Of a stretch of 64,000 nt of DNA, positions 8,771-16,397 are shown piece after piece (position 1 is the stretch's first letter; each line of letters starts with the position of its first letter). Position numbers and translations under genes: made by a program. The DNA is taken from the NCBI GenBank assembly GCA_963701245.1, contig OY969576.1, positions 62,001 through 126,000 of the forward strand, given 5' to 3'. This stretch comes from CAWCCP01 sp963701245 (lineage in GTDB: Bacteria; Patescibacteriota; Saccharimonadia; Saccharimonadales; UBA4665). The notes beneath the pieces were generated by a model that had not been told where the DNA came from, did not search any database, and saw only the letters and a list, made by a program, of their open reading frames with translations.

Positions 8771-10300
8771 ATGAGACAAAAACAAGCCCTTACTATATTA
8801 ATGTCAGGTCAAAATGTGTTCTTAACTGGTTCTCCTGGAACTGGTAAGACGTATGTCCTGAATAAATTCATTCAACTGTCGATAGCCGCTGGAAAACAGG
8901 TTGCTGTCACTGCCAGCACTGGTATTGCGGCCAGTCAGATAAACGGTACAACAATTCATTCTTGGTCAGGACTTGGGGTGCTTGATCGAATAGGCAAAGA
9001 GGAGTTACAGCAGTTCCGTCAAAATGATCGGCTTAAAAAACGGTACTTATCGGCAGATATTTTAGTTATTGATGAAGTGTCAATGTTACATGGAGATAGA
9101 CTCAACATGGTGAACCAAATGGCAAAAGAGCTACGCGAAAGTGATGCACCTTTTGGCGGTCTACAAGTAGTTTTAGCAGGTGATCTATTTCAACTTCCCC
9201 CCGTGACTCGCTTTTCCAACAAGTATGACTTTATACATGGATCTTCGTCCTGGATGGAATTGGATGCCAAAATTTGTTATTTGCAAGAGCAATACCGACA
9301 ACAGTTAAATGACGATTTATTGCAGGTGCTTGAAGCTATGCGCAGTGGAGAGTTAGAAGATGTTCATATCGAGTTGCTTACGTCACGAGTACATGCCAAA
9401 CCACAGCAAAATGATGTTGTGACTCGTTTGTATTCTCACAATATTGATGTTGATGTGATTAATCAGGGTTACCTGCAGAAACTCTCAGGACAAAGCAATT
9501 TTTATCGAATGATGACCAAAGGACGTCAAGCGAAAGTTGAACAGTTAGCGAAAACACTGTTAGTGCCAGAGATTTTAGAACTCAAAGAGGGTGCCGAGGT
9601 AATGTTCGTAGCAAATAATTTTGCTAACGGCTATGTCAATGGCACCAGAGGCACCGTGGTAGGCTTCGATAGTGATATCCCAATCGTTCAATTGCGAAAC
9701 AAAAAACAAATATACATTGAACCGTATACCTGGAACCTTACAGAAGATGGCAAAATGAAGTCAGAAATTACTCAATTACCCCTGCGACTTGCTTGGGCGG
9801 TGACTATCCATAAGAGCCAAGGGATGAGCTTGGACGCAGCCGAGATTGATTTATCAAAAGCATTTACGCCCGGCATGGGTTATGTGGCCTTATCGAGAGT
9901 GAGAAGCATTGACGGACTCTACATTAACGGCATAAATCAAATGGCTTTGGTGATGAATCCGCTTATTTTTGAAATTGATAAGCAATTTCGCCTTTCGTCT
10001 AAAATTTTAGCTGAAAATACACCTGATCTTTTGGAGGAATCGCTTATCCCACAGTCTACAAAACCAATTGTCGATGAACAACTCTTCGATAAATTAAAAA
10101 AATGGCGGTCAGACAGAGCCATGCAAGAAAATATTCCAGCATATATGATCGCCCATAATACATCGCTGAGCGCCATTGCCGCGCTTCTACCGGAAGATAC
10201 CAAGCATTTGCTGCTCATACCCGGCTTTGGAGCTAAAAAAGTTGATAGCTATGGTCAGGAAATACTTTCGGTTGTTCGCTCCCATGCACCAAAGAAATAA
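8771..10300 (+). CDS. PIF1-family 5'-3' DNA helicase with C-terminal HRDC domain
   Basis: A 509-residue superfamily 1B helicase. Walker A GSPGTGKT is at residues 20-27, Walker B IDEVS near 100-104, a Q-rich AGDLFQLPPV motif III follows, and VTIHKSQGMSLD with YVALSRVRS gives the later motifs. The last 75 residues match an HRDC domain (LLLIPGFGAKKVDSYGQEIL), an accessory nucleic-acid-binding module better known in RecQ. PIF1 enzymes unwind G-quadruplexes and forked or R-loop DNA. A -10 (TACAAT, 8756-8761) lies 9 bases before the ATG, with no Shine-Dalgarno. Confidence 0.9.
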   Translation: MRQKQALTILMSGQNVFLTGSPGTGKTYVLNKFIQLSIAAGKQVAVTASTGIAASQINGTTIHSWSGLGVLDRIGKEELQQFRQNDRLKKRYLSADILVIDEVSMLHGDRLNMVNQMAKELRESDAPFGGLQVVLAGDLFQLPPVTRFSNKYDFIHGSSSWMELDAKICYLQEQYRQQLNDDLLQVLEAMRSGELEDVHIELLTSRVHAKPQQNDVVTRLYSHNIDVDVINQGYLQKLSGQSNFYRMMTKGRQAKVEQLAKTLLVPEILELKEGAEVMFVANNFANGYVNGTRGTVVGFDSDIPIVQLRNKKQIYIEPYTWNLTEDGKMKSEITQLPLRLAWAVTIHKSQGMSLDAAEIDLSKAFTPGMGYVALSRVRSIDGLYINGINQMALVMNPLIFEIDKQFRLSSKILAENTPDLLEESLIPQSTKPIVDEQLFDKLKKWRSDRAMQENIPAYMIAHNTSLSAIAALLPEDTKHLLLIPGFGAKKVDSYGQEILSVVRSHAPKK

Positions 10301-10346
10301 CTGAGTGATTGTAAATGCCGATTTTAGATAGTGTTAGACTAGTAGC

Positions 10347-10931
10347 ATGAGGCGAAAGTCGAAGCGTCCCAATGTATACGCCTTTATAGATAGTCAAAAC
10401 TTAAATCTTGGCGTCCAACGGATGGGTTGGAAACTTGATTGGCGAAAATTTAGGCAGTATCTGACTGATACTCACCATGTCACCACGGCATATATGTTTA
10501 TTGGTTACATGAGTGAAAACGAATCAATGTATGAGTATATGCACGAACTCGGCTATCTCGTCGTTTTAAAACCAACTGTCGATGTAAAAGTGATTCATCC
10601 TCAAACGAATGATATGCAACAGACAACTCCAGTAAAAGAAACCGAAGAGCAGAAACCGATGATTAAAGGTAATGTCGATGCCGAACTGGTTTTGTACGCA
10701 ATGAAAGAAATCAATAATTATGATAAAGCGATAATAGTATCTGGTGATGGGGATTTCTTTAGTCTGGCCGAGTACCTTATCGAACAAAACAAATTGCTGC
10801 ATATCTTAACGCCAAATTGGCAATACTCCAGTTTGCTGAAACCGTTTGAGTCAAAGATTATACGACTCGACCAATTACGTCGCAAGTTGGCATATCATGA
10901 CTACAAAGGTAAAAAAACTGACAAAAAATAA
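10347..10931 (+). CDS. NYN/PIN-like ribonuclease domain protein (LabA/DUF88 type)
   Basis: A 194-residue protein whose core is a NYN domain. The metal-binding acids are visible: AFIDSQNL near residue 15, KGNVDAELVLYAM near 113, and IVSGDGDFFSL near 135. Such proteins resemble PIN nucleases and cleave RNA in the families studied. A short charged insert (about 80-108) precedes the second acidic block, and the last 20 residues are Lys-rich, which would suit RNA binding. It starts 46 bases after the helicase, with TAGACT 6 bases before the ATG, so it may have its own promoter. Confidence 0.8.
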   Translation: MRRKSKRPNVYAFIDSQNLNLGVQRMGWKLDWRKFRQYLTDTHHVTTAYMFIGYMSENESMYEYMHELGYLVVLKPTVDVKVIHPQTNDMQQTTPVKETEEQKPMIKGNVDAELVLYAMKEINNYDKAIIVSGDGDFFSLAEYLIEQNKLLHILTPNWQYSSLLKPFESKIIRLDQLRRKLAYHDYKGKKTDKK

Positions 10932-11047
10932 TTTTGTCATAAGTAGTATCGCTTCCAGTACGTTATTTATTTAACTGCTAATTTGCTATTTTTTCTGATA
11001 TAAATAGATACCTTACGTTTGCAATAAATAAAGGGGAGGGGCCCACG

Positions 11048-11677
11048 ATGAAAATAACAAAATTTGAACACGCCTGCTTATTGGTAGAAGCGGGTGGACG
11101 GGTAGCTATTTTTGATCCTGGTGAAATGAGTGAATCAGCCCTGGATGTAAGGAAGCTTGAGCAAGTTGATGATATCTTTATAACTCACGAACATTATGAC
11201 CATTTTAGCTTGAAGTTAGTCAGTGCGATTCATGGCAAGTTTCCAAATGTACGTATTACGTCTACAGAATCAGTTGTAAAGCAACTAGCCGATGAACATA
11301 TTAATGCGTCTCAAAATGCGCCACTTGAGGTTGGGTTTTTTAATTCACCCCACGAAGGCAATCCACCATTTCTAAAACCACCCGAGCAGATCGGTATTCA
11401 TTTCCTAGACCAATTTAGTGATCCGGGGGACAGTCTTAGTTTCGACGAAACAAAACCAATTTTAGCATTGCCCATAACGGCACCATGGGGATCAACCTTA
11501 GCAGCTGTTAATTTAGCACTCAAGTTAAAACCAAAATTTATTGTACCAGTTCACGATTGGTTATGGCGTGATGAAGTTCGTAAAGGAATGTACGGACGAT
11601 TAGAGCAATTATTCAAAGACTATGACATTACATTTTTGAAACTGGAAACTGGCATGCCTATAGAGTTAGAGCTATAA
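11048..11677 (+). CDS. MBL-fold metallo-hydrolase (UlaG-like)
   Basis: A 209-residue metallo-beta-lactamase fold protein. The metal site ITHEHYDHF is at residues 45-53, a Pro-Ile-Thr-Ala block follows near 150, and VPVHDWLW near 178 supplies the late His. The compact size and MKITKFEHACLLVE start resemble the UlaG lactonase branch. The substrate is unknown. AAGGGGAGGGG at 11031-11041 is a very strong Shine-Dalgarno, unusual for this window, so it may be well expressed. It sits 1 base before the aldo/keto reductase, suggesting coupled translation. Confidence 0.82.
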   Translation: MKITKFEHACLLVEAGGRVAIFDPGEMSESALDVRKLEQVDDIFITHEHYDHFSLKLVSAIHGKFPNVRITSTESVVKQLADEHINASQNAPLEVGFFNSPHEGNPPFLKPPEQIGIHFLDQFSDPGDSLSFDETKPILALPITAPWGSTLAAVNLALKLKPKFIVPVHDWLWRDEVRKGMYGRLEQLFKDYDITFLKLETGMPIELEL

Positions 11678-11678
11678 A

Positions 11679-12497
11679 ATGAAATCGTACATCCTTAATA
11701 CAGGTAAAAAAATTCCAGCTATTGGGTTTGGTACCTGGGAAGTAGCACCTGATTCTATGGCAGAGCAAGTTGTTGGGAAAGCGCTTGCAATTGGGTATAG
11801 AGCCATAGATACTGCCCGTATCTATGAAAATGAACGAGGAGTTGGTCAGGCTATACAGCTATCACATATCGACAGAAACGAACTCTTTATAGCCACAAAA
11901 TTGTGGAATGACGATCAAGGATATGAACGAACCCTCAGTGCATGCACGAAAGCACTCGTTCGGTTAGGCTTGGAATATCTTGACCTCTACCTTATTCATT
12001 GGCCCGCGACAAGCAAGCGGAGTGAAAGCTGGCGAGCATTTGAGCTACTCTTGAAGGATGGCTTGATACAAGCTGCTGGAGTGAGCAATTTTACCGTTAG
12101 ACATTTGAAAGAACTACGCAAACGCAGTCAGCTCGTACCAGCAGTAAATCAAATTGAATTCCACCCCTTCATCTATAAACAGCAAAAGAAGATTTTAGAC
12201 TACTGTAAGGAGCAGGGAATAATAGTAGAAGCATACTGCCCGGTACACCGGCTTGCGAGTGAACACCATCGAATTATTAATCGTATTGCTTTAGAGCATG
12301 ACAAGACACCCCAGCAGATTATTTTGCGATGGTGCTTGCAACACGGTACCGTTCCGTTAGTTCGTTCTACGAACAGTCACCATATCGCAAGCAATTTCCA
12401 AGTATTCGATTTCAAACTAGACCCAACTACTATGGAACGATTAAATACGTTGAGCGATGGTGTTCGAGTTACTTGGGATCCAAGTAATATGCGCTAA
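11679..12497 (+). CDS. Aldo/keto reductase
   Basis: A 272-residue NADPH-dependent TIM-barrel oxidoreductase. The full catalytic set is visible: Asp44 (AIDTA), Tyr49 (RIYEN), Lys74 (ATKLW) and His107 (LIHWP). AAGVSNFT and VNQIEFHP are the usual structural motifs, and LVRSTNSHHIASNF near 240 is the cofactor-phosphate region (normally P-K-S-x3-R-I), here somewhat altered. It resembles the 2,5-diketo-gluconate reductase/YvgN group. The substrate cannot be told. The promoter of the next gene overlaps its stop codon. Confidence 0.9.
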   Translation: MKSYILNTGKKIPAIGFGTWEVAPDSMAEQVVGKALAIGYRAIDTARIYENERGVGQAIQLSHIDRNELFIATKLWNDDQGYERTLSACTKALVRLGLEYLDLYLIHWPATSKRSESWRAFELLLKDGLIQAAGVSNFTVRHLKELRKRSQLVPAVNQIEFHPFIYKQQKKILDYCKEQGIIVEAYCPVHRLASEHHRIINRIALEHDKTPQQIILRWCLQHGTVPLVRSTNSHHIASNFQVFDFKLDPTTMERLNTLSDGVRVTWDPSNMR

Positions 12498-12500
12498 AAT
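12495..12500 (+). promoter_or_regulatory. -10 element of yvcK
   Basis: TAAAAT overlaps the stop of the aldo/keto reductase gene and stands 6 bases before the GTG start at 12507. No Shine-Dalgarno lies between. Confidence 0.5.
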
Positions 12501-12506
12501 AGACAT

Positions 12507-13508
12507 GTGAAACCTGCTGAGCCGAGTATTGTCATTATCGGAGGTGGAACAGGTAGCTTTACGCTACTTAGTGCGCTAAAAACGCATGCGGTACAATTGA
12601 CTGCACTAGTTAGCATGGCTGACAGCGGTGGATCAACTGGTGTGCTTCGAGATGAGCTAGGCGTACTCCCACCCGGTGACGTACGCCAATGTTTAGTTGC
12701 CCTTAGTACGGCGCCTGAAGAATTACGTGAATTATTTAGTTTTCGTTTTCCGGAAGGAACGTTTGGTGGCCATTCGTTCGGCAACTTATTTTTGAGTGCC
12801 GTTGAGAAAATGACGAATAATTTTGATGATGCAGTCAGAATAGCCAGTGATGTGCTCAGAATACGGGGAAGAGTGTTACCGATAACCTTAGAGAACTGCA
12901 ACTTAGTGCTTGATACTGGAAACGAGAAAATCACAGGCGAGTACCAAATTGCGTATACTACATTTTCACATTCAAAGGAACTTAATCTATCTCTCGAACC
13001 AACAGCACAGTTGACTTTAGCTGCTCGAACAGCCATTAAAGATGCCGATTTGATCGTTATCGCTCCCGGGGATTTGTATAGTGCACTGGCTTCAGCTCTC
13101 CTAGTGCACGGAACGGGTCCCGCTTTAAGACAAACGAAAGCAAAAGTTGTCTTCGTATGTAACTTAGTAAATAAACCAAACCACACTTACAATTATTACG
13201 TCCATGATTATGCGAATGAAATTGAGCGCTTTGCGGGTGATAAAATTCTTGATTATGTGCTTTACAACATCGATCAGCCGGATGCTGCACTGTTAGCAAA
13301 GTATGCATTAGAAGAAGAGTACCCGGTGTTAGTCGATGATGATAAATTAGAAAATGCTGACTATCATGCTATAAGCGGTAATTTTCTCTCGAGGTTAGAG
13401 CATAGACGTAATCAACAAGATATATTTATTAAAAGGTCGCTTATTCGTCATGACGGCGAAGCGGTTGCTCAAAAATTACTGCAGCTTATTACAAGTAAAG
13501 ATGCATAA
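12507..13508 (+). CDS. yvcK: YvcK/CofD-like protein (gluconeogenesis factor family)
   Basis: A 333-residue Rossmann-like protein. The nucleotide loop IGGGTGSFTLL is near residues 11-21, followed by ADSGGSTGVLRDELGVLPPGDVRQCL in two adjacent blocks, and FGGHSFGNLFL near 90. These are the signatures of YvcK, which binds UDP-sugars in other bacteria and influences cell shape and wall synthesis. Its place about 1 kb ahead of the division and wall cluster fits such a role, but that is inference. The start is GTG, with a -10 6 bases upstream and no Shine-Dalgarno. Confidence 0.9.
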   Translation: MKPAEPSIVIIGGGTGSFTLLSALKTHAVQLTALVSMADSGGSTGVLRDELGVLPPGDVRQCLVALSTAPEELRELFSFRFPEGTFGGHSFGNLFLSAVEKMTNNFDDAVRIASDVLRIRGRVLPITLENCNLVLDTGNEKITGEYQIAYTTFSHSKELNLSLEPTAQLTLAARTAIKDADLIVIAPGDLYSALASALLVHGTGPALRQTKAKVVFVCNLVNKPNHTYNYYVHDYANEIERFAGDKILDYVLYNIDQPDAALLAKYALEEEYPVLVDDDKLENADYHAISGNFLSRLEHRRNQQDIFIKRSLIRHDGEAVAQKLLQLITSKDA

Positions 13509-13572
13509 GTTGTCCACTACTAGAAATTAAGCTACTTCAACTTGTCGGTAGATAGATAGCAAAGCCATAAGA

Positions 13573-13601
13573 TTGACAATATTAATATTATTTGATATTA
13601 T
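13573..13601 (+). promoter_or_regulatory. Consensus sigma70-type promoter
   Basis: TTGACA (13573-13578), a 17-base spacer and TATTAT (13596-13601). ATG 13610 lies only 8 bases after the -10, so the message would be leaderless or nearly so. This is one of the three strongest promoters I can see here. Confidence 0.75.
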
Positions 13602-13609
13602 TTTTTTAA

Positions 13610-13900
13610 ATGTCTCATAAAACAAAAATCGGTTATATGGATAAGACTGTCGGACGGATTTCAAAAGTATCTGAGCAAATCGGCATGTTACTGATGACTG
13701 CAGCAGCAGTTACTGGCATGCTTGAACTACCTAGTCATCCAAATAATCGTGTAGTCGTACCGAATCAACCAACATTTGAAATGTCGAATGTCTCTGACGA
13801 ATTAAATAACCCAATCCGTCGTGAAAGAGAAGATCCCGCACCGCACTACATGAATTACAGTGTCACTCAACGCACTCATTCACGAGCAGCTAATAAATAA
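13610..13900 (+). CDS. Small protein of unknown function
   Basis: I do not recognise this 96-residue protein. The N-terminal third is basic, then MLLMTAAAVTGMLEL (about residues 24-38) forms a short hydrophobic stretch that could be a membrane anchor, and the rest is polar and probably disordered (rich in Asn, Pro, Arg). The near-perfect promoter in front and a strong terminator behind (13991-14017) make a separate, probably highly expressed single-gene unit just before the mraZ operator. It may be a lineage-specific envelope or division-related protein; that is a guess from position only. Confidence 0.6.
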   Translation: MSHKTKIGYMDKTVGRISKVSEQIGMLLMTAAAVTGMLELPSHPNNRVVVPNQPTFEMSNVSDELNNPIRREREDPAPHYMNYSVTQRTHSRAANK

Positions 13901-13990
13901 TTAATTTTAATAAAGCGCAAATAGCGTTCTAATTAACTGTGTATACACTAAATAGCCACCGTATTTAAAAGCTCTGGAAAAACTGTGGAA

Positions 13991-14017
13991 AAGTGGTGTT
14001 AGAAACACCACTTTTTT
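13991..14017 (+). terminator. Rho-independent terminator
   Basis: A 10-base stem (AAGTGGTGTT with AACACCACTT), a 3-base loop and a run of T. It ends the unit of the small gene before it and insulates the mraZ promoter. A DnaA-box-like TGTGGAAAA (13984-13992) overlaps its left side. Confidence 0.85.
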
Positions 14018-14034
14018 ACTATTTCTCACTTGTA

Positions 14035-14081
14035 GTGGGTGAAGGTGGGTAGTACACTCATGTCAGTGGGTAATCGTGGGT
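14035..14081 (+). promoter_or_regulatory. Four-box MraZ operator
   Basis: Four copies of GTGGGT start at 14035, 14045, 14066 and 14076. Within each pair the period is 10 bases and between pairs 21 bases, so all four face one side of the helix. MraZ of other bacteria binds direct TGGGN repeats spaced by 5 bases ahead of its own gene. This site should let MraZ repress or tune the whole division cluster. The mraZ start codon is 50 bases downstream. Confidence 0.85.
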
Positions 14082-14130
14082 CAGCTAGCAATCCCCATGA
14101 AAATAAAAACCACTAGAAAATAATTAAGGA

Positions 14131-14490
14131 ATGGCGCGGGTAGATTACTTCGAACGAAAACTCGACGACAAGCGGCGGCTAACCATACCAGCCGAATTGC
14201 GAAGCGAGTTTAAGAGCGGAATAGTAGTGACTCGCGGTTTTAAGCAATATCTTCACCTATACCCAAAATCAGTATGGGATGAAGATGTCGAACCACTGCT
14301 TAAAAGCAATATCCTGGATGAGCAAACGGCAGATTTAAATGTACAATTTCGGATGGGCAAGACAGAAGGGGCTATTGACGACAAACAGGGTCGCTTTAGT
14401 CTTGAGCAGCATTTGCTTGATTATGCCGAAATTGACCGGGACGTCGTAGCCATTCGAGCCGGAAAGTATTGGCGGCTTATGGCAAAATAA
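14131..14490 (+). CDS. mraZ: Transcriptional regulator MraZ
   Basis: A 119-residue protein with two AbrB-like swapped-hairpin halves: FERKLDDKRRLTIPAELR near residues 7-24 and GAIDDKQGRFSLEQHLL near 83-99. It is somewhat shorter than typical MraZ (about 140-150). It forms rings that bind the direct repeats upstream and controls the division and wall genes. AAGGA touches the ATG directly (no spacer), so it cannot serve as a normal Shine-Dalgarno; an in-frame stop just upstream rules out an earlier start. Confidence 0.93.
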   Translation: MARVDYFERKLDDKRRLTIPAELRSEFKSGIVVTRGFKQYLHLYPKSVWDEDVEPLLKSNILDEQTADLNVQFRMGKTEGAIDDKQGRFSLEQHLLDYAEIDRDVVAIRAGKYWRLMAK

Positions 14491-14893
14491 CATTTATTTA
14501 AGCTCAGTTTGTACGATCCTTAACAATTTAGAAACAGCACGTTAGTTAACCACGTAGAATACCTATGTTTTTGAAGAACGACTGGACAATGAATAAACTC
14601 ATCGTCTTGTCAGCTTTTGTTCAAGAACAGTAGGTAAGATAGTCTCTCGAGGTCAACTATTCGGCAGCCAACAAGTGGAACTAGATAGGATAAACCACGA
14701 TAAAAAACCTCGCACATTCTCTAAAACACCTCCCAAAACTCCACCTCACACATAAGTCTCTCAAACTCGACTTGGCCAAATTGTATTTATTTACGATGTA
14801 GCCTTGTCAAACAAAAACAAAAACTATATACAAAAACAAATAGTTGACTGCTGATTAGGTGACCTTGCAAAAAAACAAAAAAAGCATGCAAAG
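14491..14893 (+). other. 403-base gap between mraZ and rsmH, with A/C-rich leader
   Basis: No reading frame of note and no clear RNA family. The last 90 bases are striking: repeated CAAAA and ACAAAAAC units almost without G or T, continuing into the first codons of rsmH. Such a tract would be unstructured in the mRNA and may aid ribosome entry without a Shine-Dalgarno. No terminator is seen, so read-through from mraZ is possible. Confidence 0.5.
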
Positions 14894-15808
14894 ATGCACC
14901 AAAACAAACACCCAAACAAAAACAAACACGTCCCAGTACTGTTAAATGAAGTCTTGCTATATTTAGAGCCTAAACTAGGGGAATCATACCTCGATGTAAC
15001 GGCCGGATACGGCGGGCATGCGAAACAAATACTGGCACGAACAAAAAATTTTAAAGATAGTGTTCTTATTGACCGTGACCTTGAAGCAAACCATGCTTTA
15101 ACCGCGGAATTTAAAAACACCTCAGTAAAAATTCTTCATGATAATTACTTTTCGGCAAGTCAAGAACTTATCAGCGAAGGCAAGCAGTTTGATTTGATAT
15201 TAGGTGATTTGGGCGTATCGTCACCGCACCTTAACGAGGGAATGCGTGGTTTTGCCATTCACTCTACGGCTCCTTTGGATATGCGTATGGATCAACGTCA
15301 AAAACTTGATGCCTATCAAGTTGTGAATACATACTCTGAAGCCAAACTGGCTGGGATTCTCACCGATTATGGTGAAGAGCCGAAGGCAAGACAAATAGCA
15401 CGTGCCATAGTAATAGCGCGACCAGTAAGTTCGACAACTGAACTTGCTACCATAGCAGCTAGCTTTTGGCAGGGACCACATCGGAGTCATCCGGCGACAC
15501 GAACGTTTCAAGCGATTCGAATTGCCGTGAATGACGAATTGCGTTTGTTACAAGACGCTTTACCGGTCTGGGAAAAGCTATTAAAACCGGATGGTCGGAT
15601 TGTCATAATAAGTTTTCATAGTTTGGAAGACCGAATTGTGAAACGAGCCTTGCAAGAAGCGGGCGGCGATCGTTATGACGCGACATTAAAAATCTTGACG
15701 AAAAGTCCGGTAACTGCTTCCGCCGAAGAATTAGCTTTTAATCCGCGCGCTCGAAGCGCAAAGCTTCGCGCAGCAGTGAAAATAAAAACAAAAGAAAGGG
15801 AACGCTAA
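14894..15808 (+). CDS. rsmH: 16S rRNA (cytosine(1402)-N4)-methyltransferase RsmH
   Basis: RsmH methylates C1402 in the decoding centre of 16S rRNA. The 304-residue length is normal. HVPVLLNEVLLYL opens the fold, DVTAGYGGHA near 36-45 is the SAM motif, followed by DLILGDLGVSSPHL, RGFAIHSTAPLDMRMD and FHSLEDRIVKRAL, all family hallmarks. The N-terminal dozen residues are Lys/Asn/His-rich because they lie in the A/C-rich tract. It keeps its usual place after mraZ. The stop overlaps the start of a 19-codon ORF (TAATG). Confidence 0.95.
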   Translation: MHQNKHPNKNKHVPVLLNEVLLYLEPKLGESYLDVTAGYGGHAKQILARTKNFKDSVLIDRDLEANHALTAEFKNTSVKILHDNYFSASQELISEGKQFDLILGDLGVSSPHLNEGMRGFAIHSTAPLDMRMDQRQKLDAYQVVNTYSEAKLAGILTDYGEEPKARQIARAIVIARPVSSTTELATIAASFWQGPHRSHPATRTFQAIRIAVNDELRLLQDALPVWEKLLKPDGRIVIISFHSLEDRIVKRALQEAGGDRYDATLKILTKSPVTASAEELAFNPRARSAKLRAAVKIKTKERER

Positions 15809-15867
15809 TGCCAATTCAGGTTAAAAGTAGCTCCCGCTTGTACCGAGTCCACGTCAAAGTGGCCTAG
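15808..15867 (+). CDS. 19-codon ORF coupled to rsmH
   Basis: An ATG overlapping the rsmH stop codon begins a 19-residue frame (MPIQVKSSSRLYRVHVKVA). AAAGGG at 15795-15800 sits 7 bases before it, one of the best Shine-Dalgarno sites in the cluster. The peptide is basic and has no membrane segment. A 12-base-pair hairpin follows 15 bases after its stop. It could be a leader peptide, a remnant, or chance; coupling plus hairpin argues mildly for regulation of ftsL and beyond. Confidence 0.4.
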   Translation: MPIQVKSSSRLYRVHVKVA

Positions 15868-15882
15868 GATAAGTCACAGCAG

Positions 15883-15913
15883 TCTAGCCTCGGTCAAAAT
15901 AACCGAGGCTAGA
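15883..15913 (+). promoter_or_regulatory. 12-base-pair hairpin between rsmH and ftsL
   Basis: TCTAGCCTCGGT pairs perfectly with ACCGAGGCTAGA around a 7-base loop. An A-rich stretch, not a T-run, follows on the plus strand, and no T-run follows on the minus strand, so it is not a standard terminator. It may be an mRNA processing or protective stem, or part of a control element with the small ORF before it. Confidence 0.6.
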
Positions 15914-15945
15914 TATAAAAATAAAACTAAAAAACAAAAATAAAC

Positions 15946-16293
15946 ATGACATATTCAAGTAGCTTAGCTATGAATCGAACACGTTTTAGTGGGCGGAATC
16001 AAAATTCAGTCAGTTTTCGGACTGAAACTCACCGACTCGGACCAGTCAGTAATACAATTATTTTAATTGTTCTGGCTTGTTTACTTGGGTTTGCCTATTT
16101 AACTCAGGTTACTAAGACAAATGCTTACGGTTATCAAATAAACGGTTTACAGCAACAACAGTCTCAACTCAGCACCGAAAATCAAAATCTACAGGTCGCT
16201 GCCGCTCGCTTGGAGTCACTCTCCAAAGTACAAGATAGTGCCGTAGTGAAAAACATGGTACCTATTACGCCTTCTGGCACGATTACTAATTAA
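15946..16293 (+). CDS. ftsL: FtsL-like division protein
   Basis: A 115-residue bitopic protein: a basic N-terminal tail (1-33), one membrane helix (about 36-54, NTIILIVLACLLGFAYL) and a Gln-rich coiled coil (about 64-95) outside. Size, topology and position between rsmH and the FtsI gene all match FtsL, which with FtsQ/DivIB activates septal wall synthesis. Sequence alone is too variable to prove the family, so the name rests largely on context. A-rich sequence precedes the ATG, with no Shine-Dalgarno. Confidence 0.75.
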   Translation: MTYSSSLAMNRTRFSGRNQNSVSFRTETHRLGPVSNTIILIVLACLLGFAYLTQVTKTNAYGYQINGLQQQQSQLSTENQNLQVAAARLESLSKVQDSAVVKNMVPITPSGTITN

Positions 16294-16384
16294 ACGAGTT
16301 ATTTTGCAAGTTAGAGAAGTACTTCGTGAGCCGTGCTTGCTTATTTTACCTTGATTCTTGTTCATTTTAATGGTGTTGAAGAGG

Positions 16385-16390
16385 TATAAT
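16385..16390 (+). promoter_or_regulatory. -10 element of ftsI
   Basis: TATAAT lies 7 bases before ATG 16398. It suggests that ftsI and following genes can be transcribed separately from mraZ-ftsL. Confidence 0.55.
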
Positions 16391-16397
16391 AGATGTA

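Noticed and set aside
12494..13186. 230-codon minus-strand frame over yvcK
   Set aside because: YvcK motifs on the plus strand are complete; the antisense chain has no pattern.
15883..15913. Hairpin as a Rho-independent terminator
   Set aside because: It is followed by A-rich sequence, not a T-run, on the plus strand, and no T-run follows on the minus strand.
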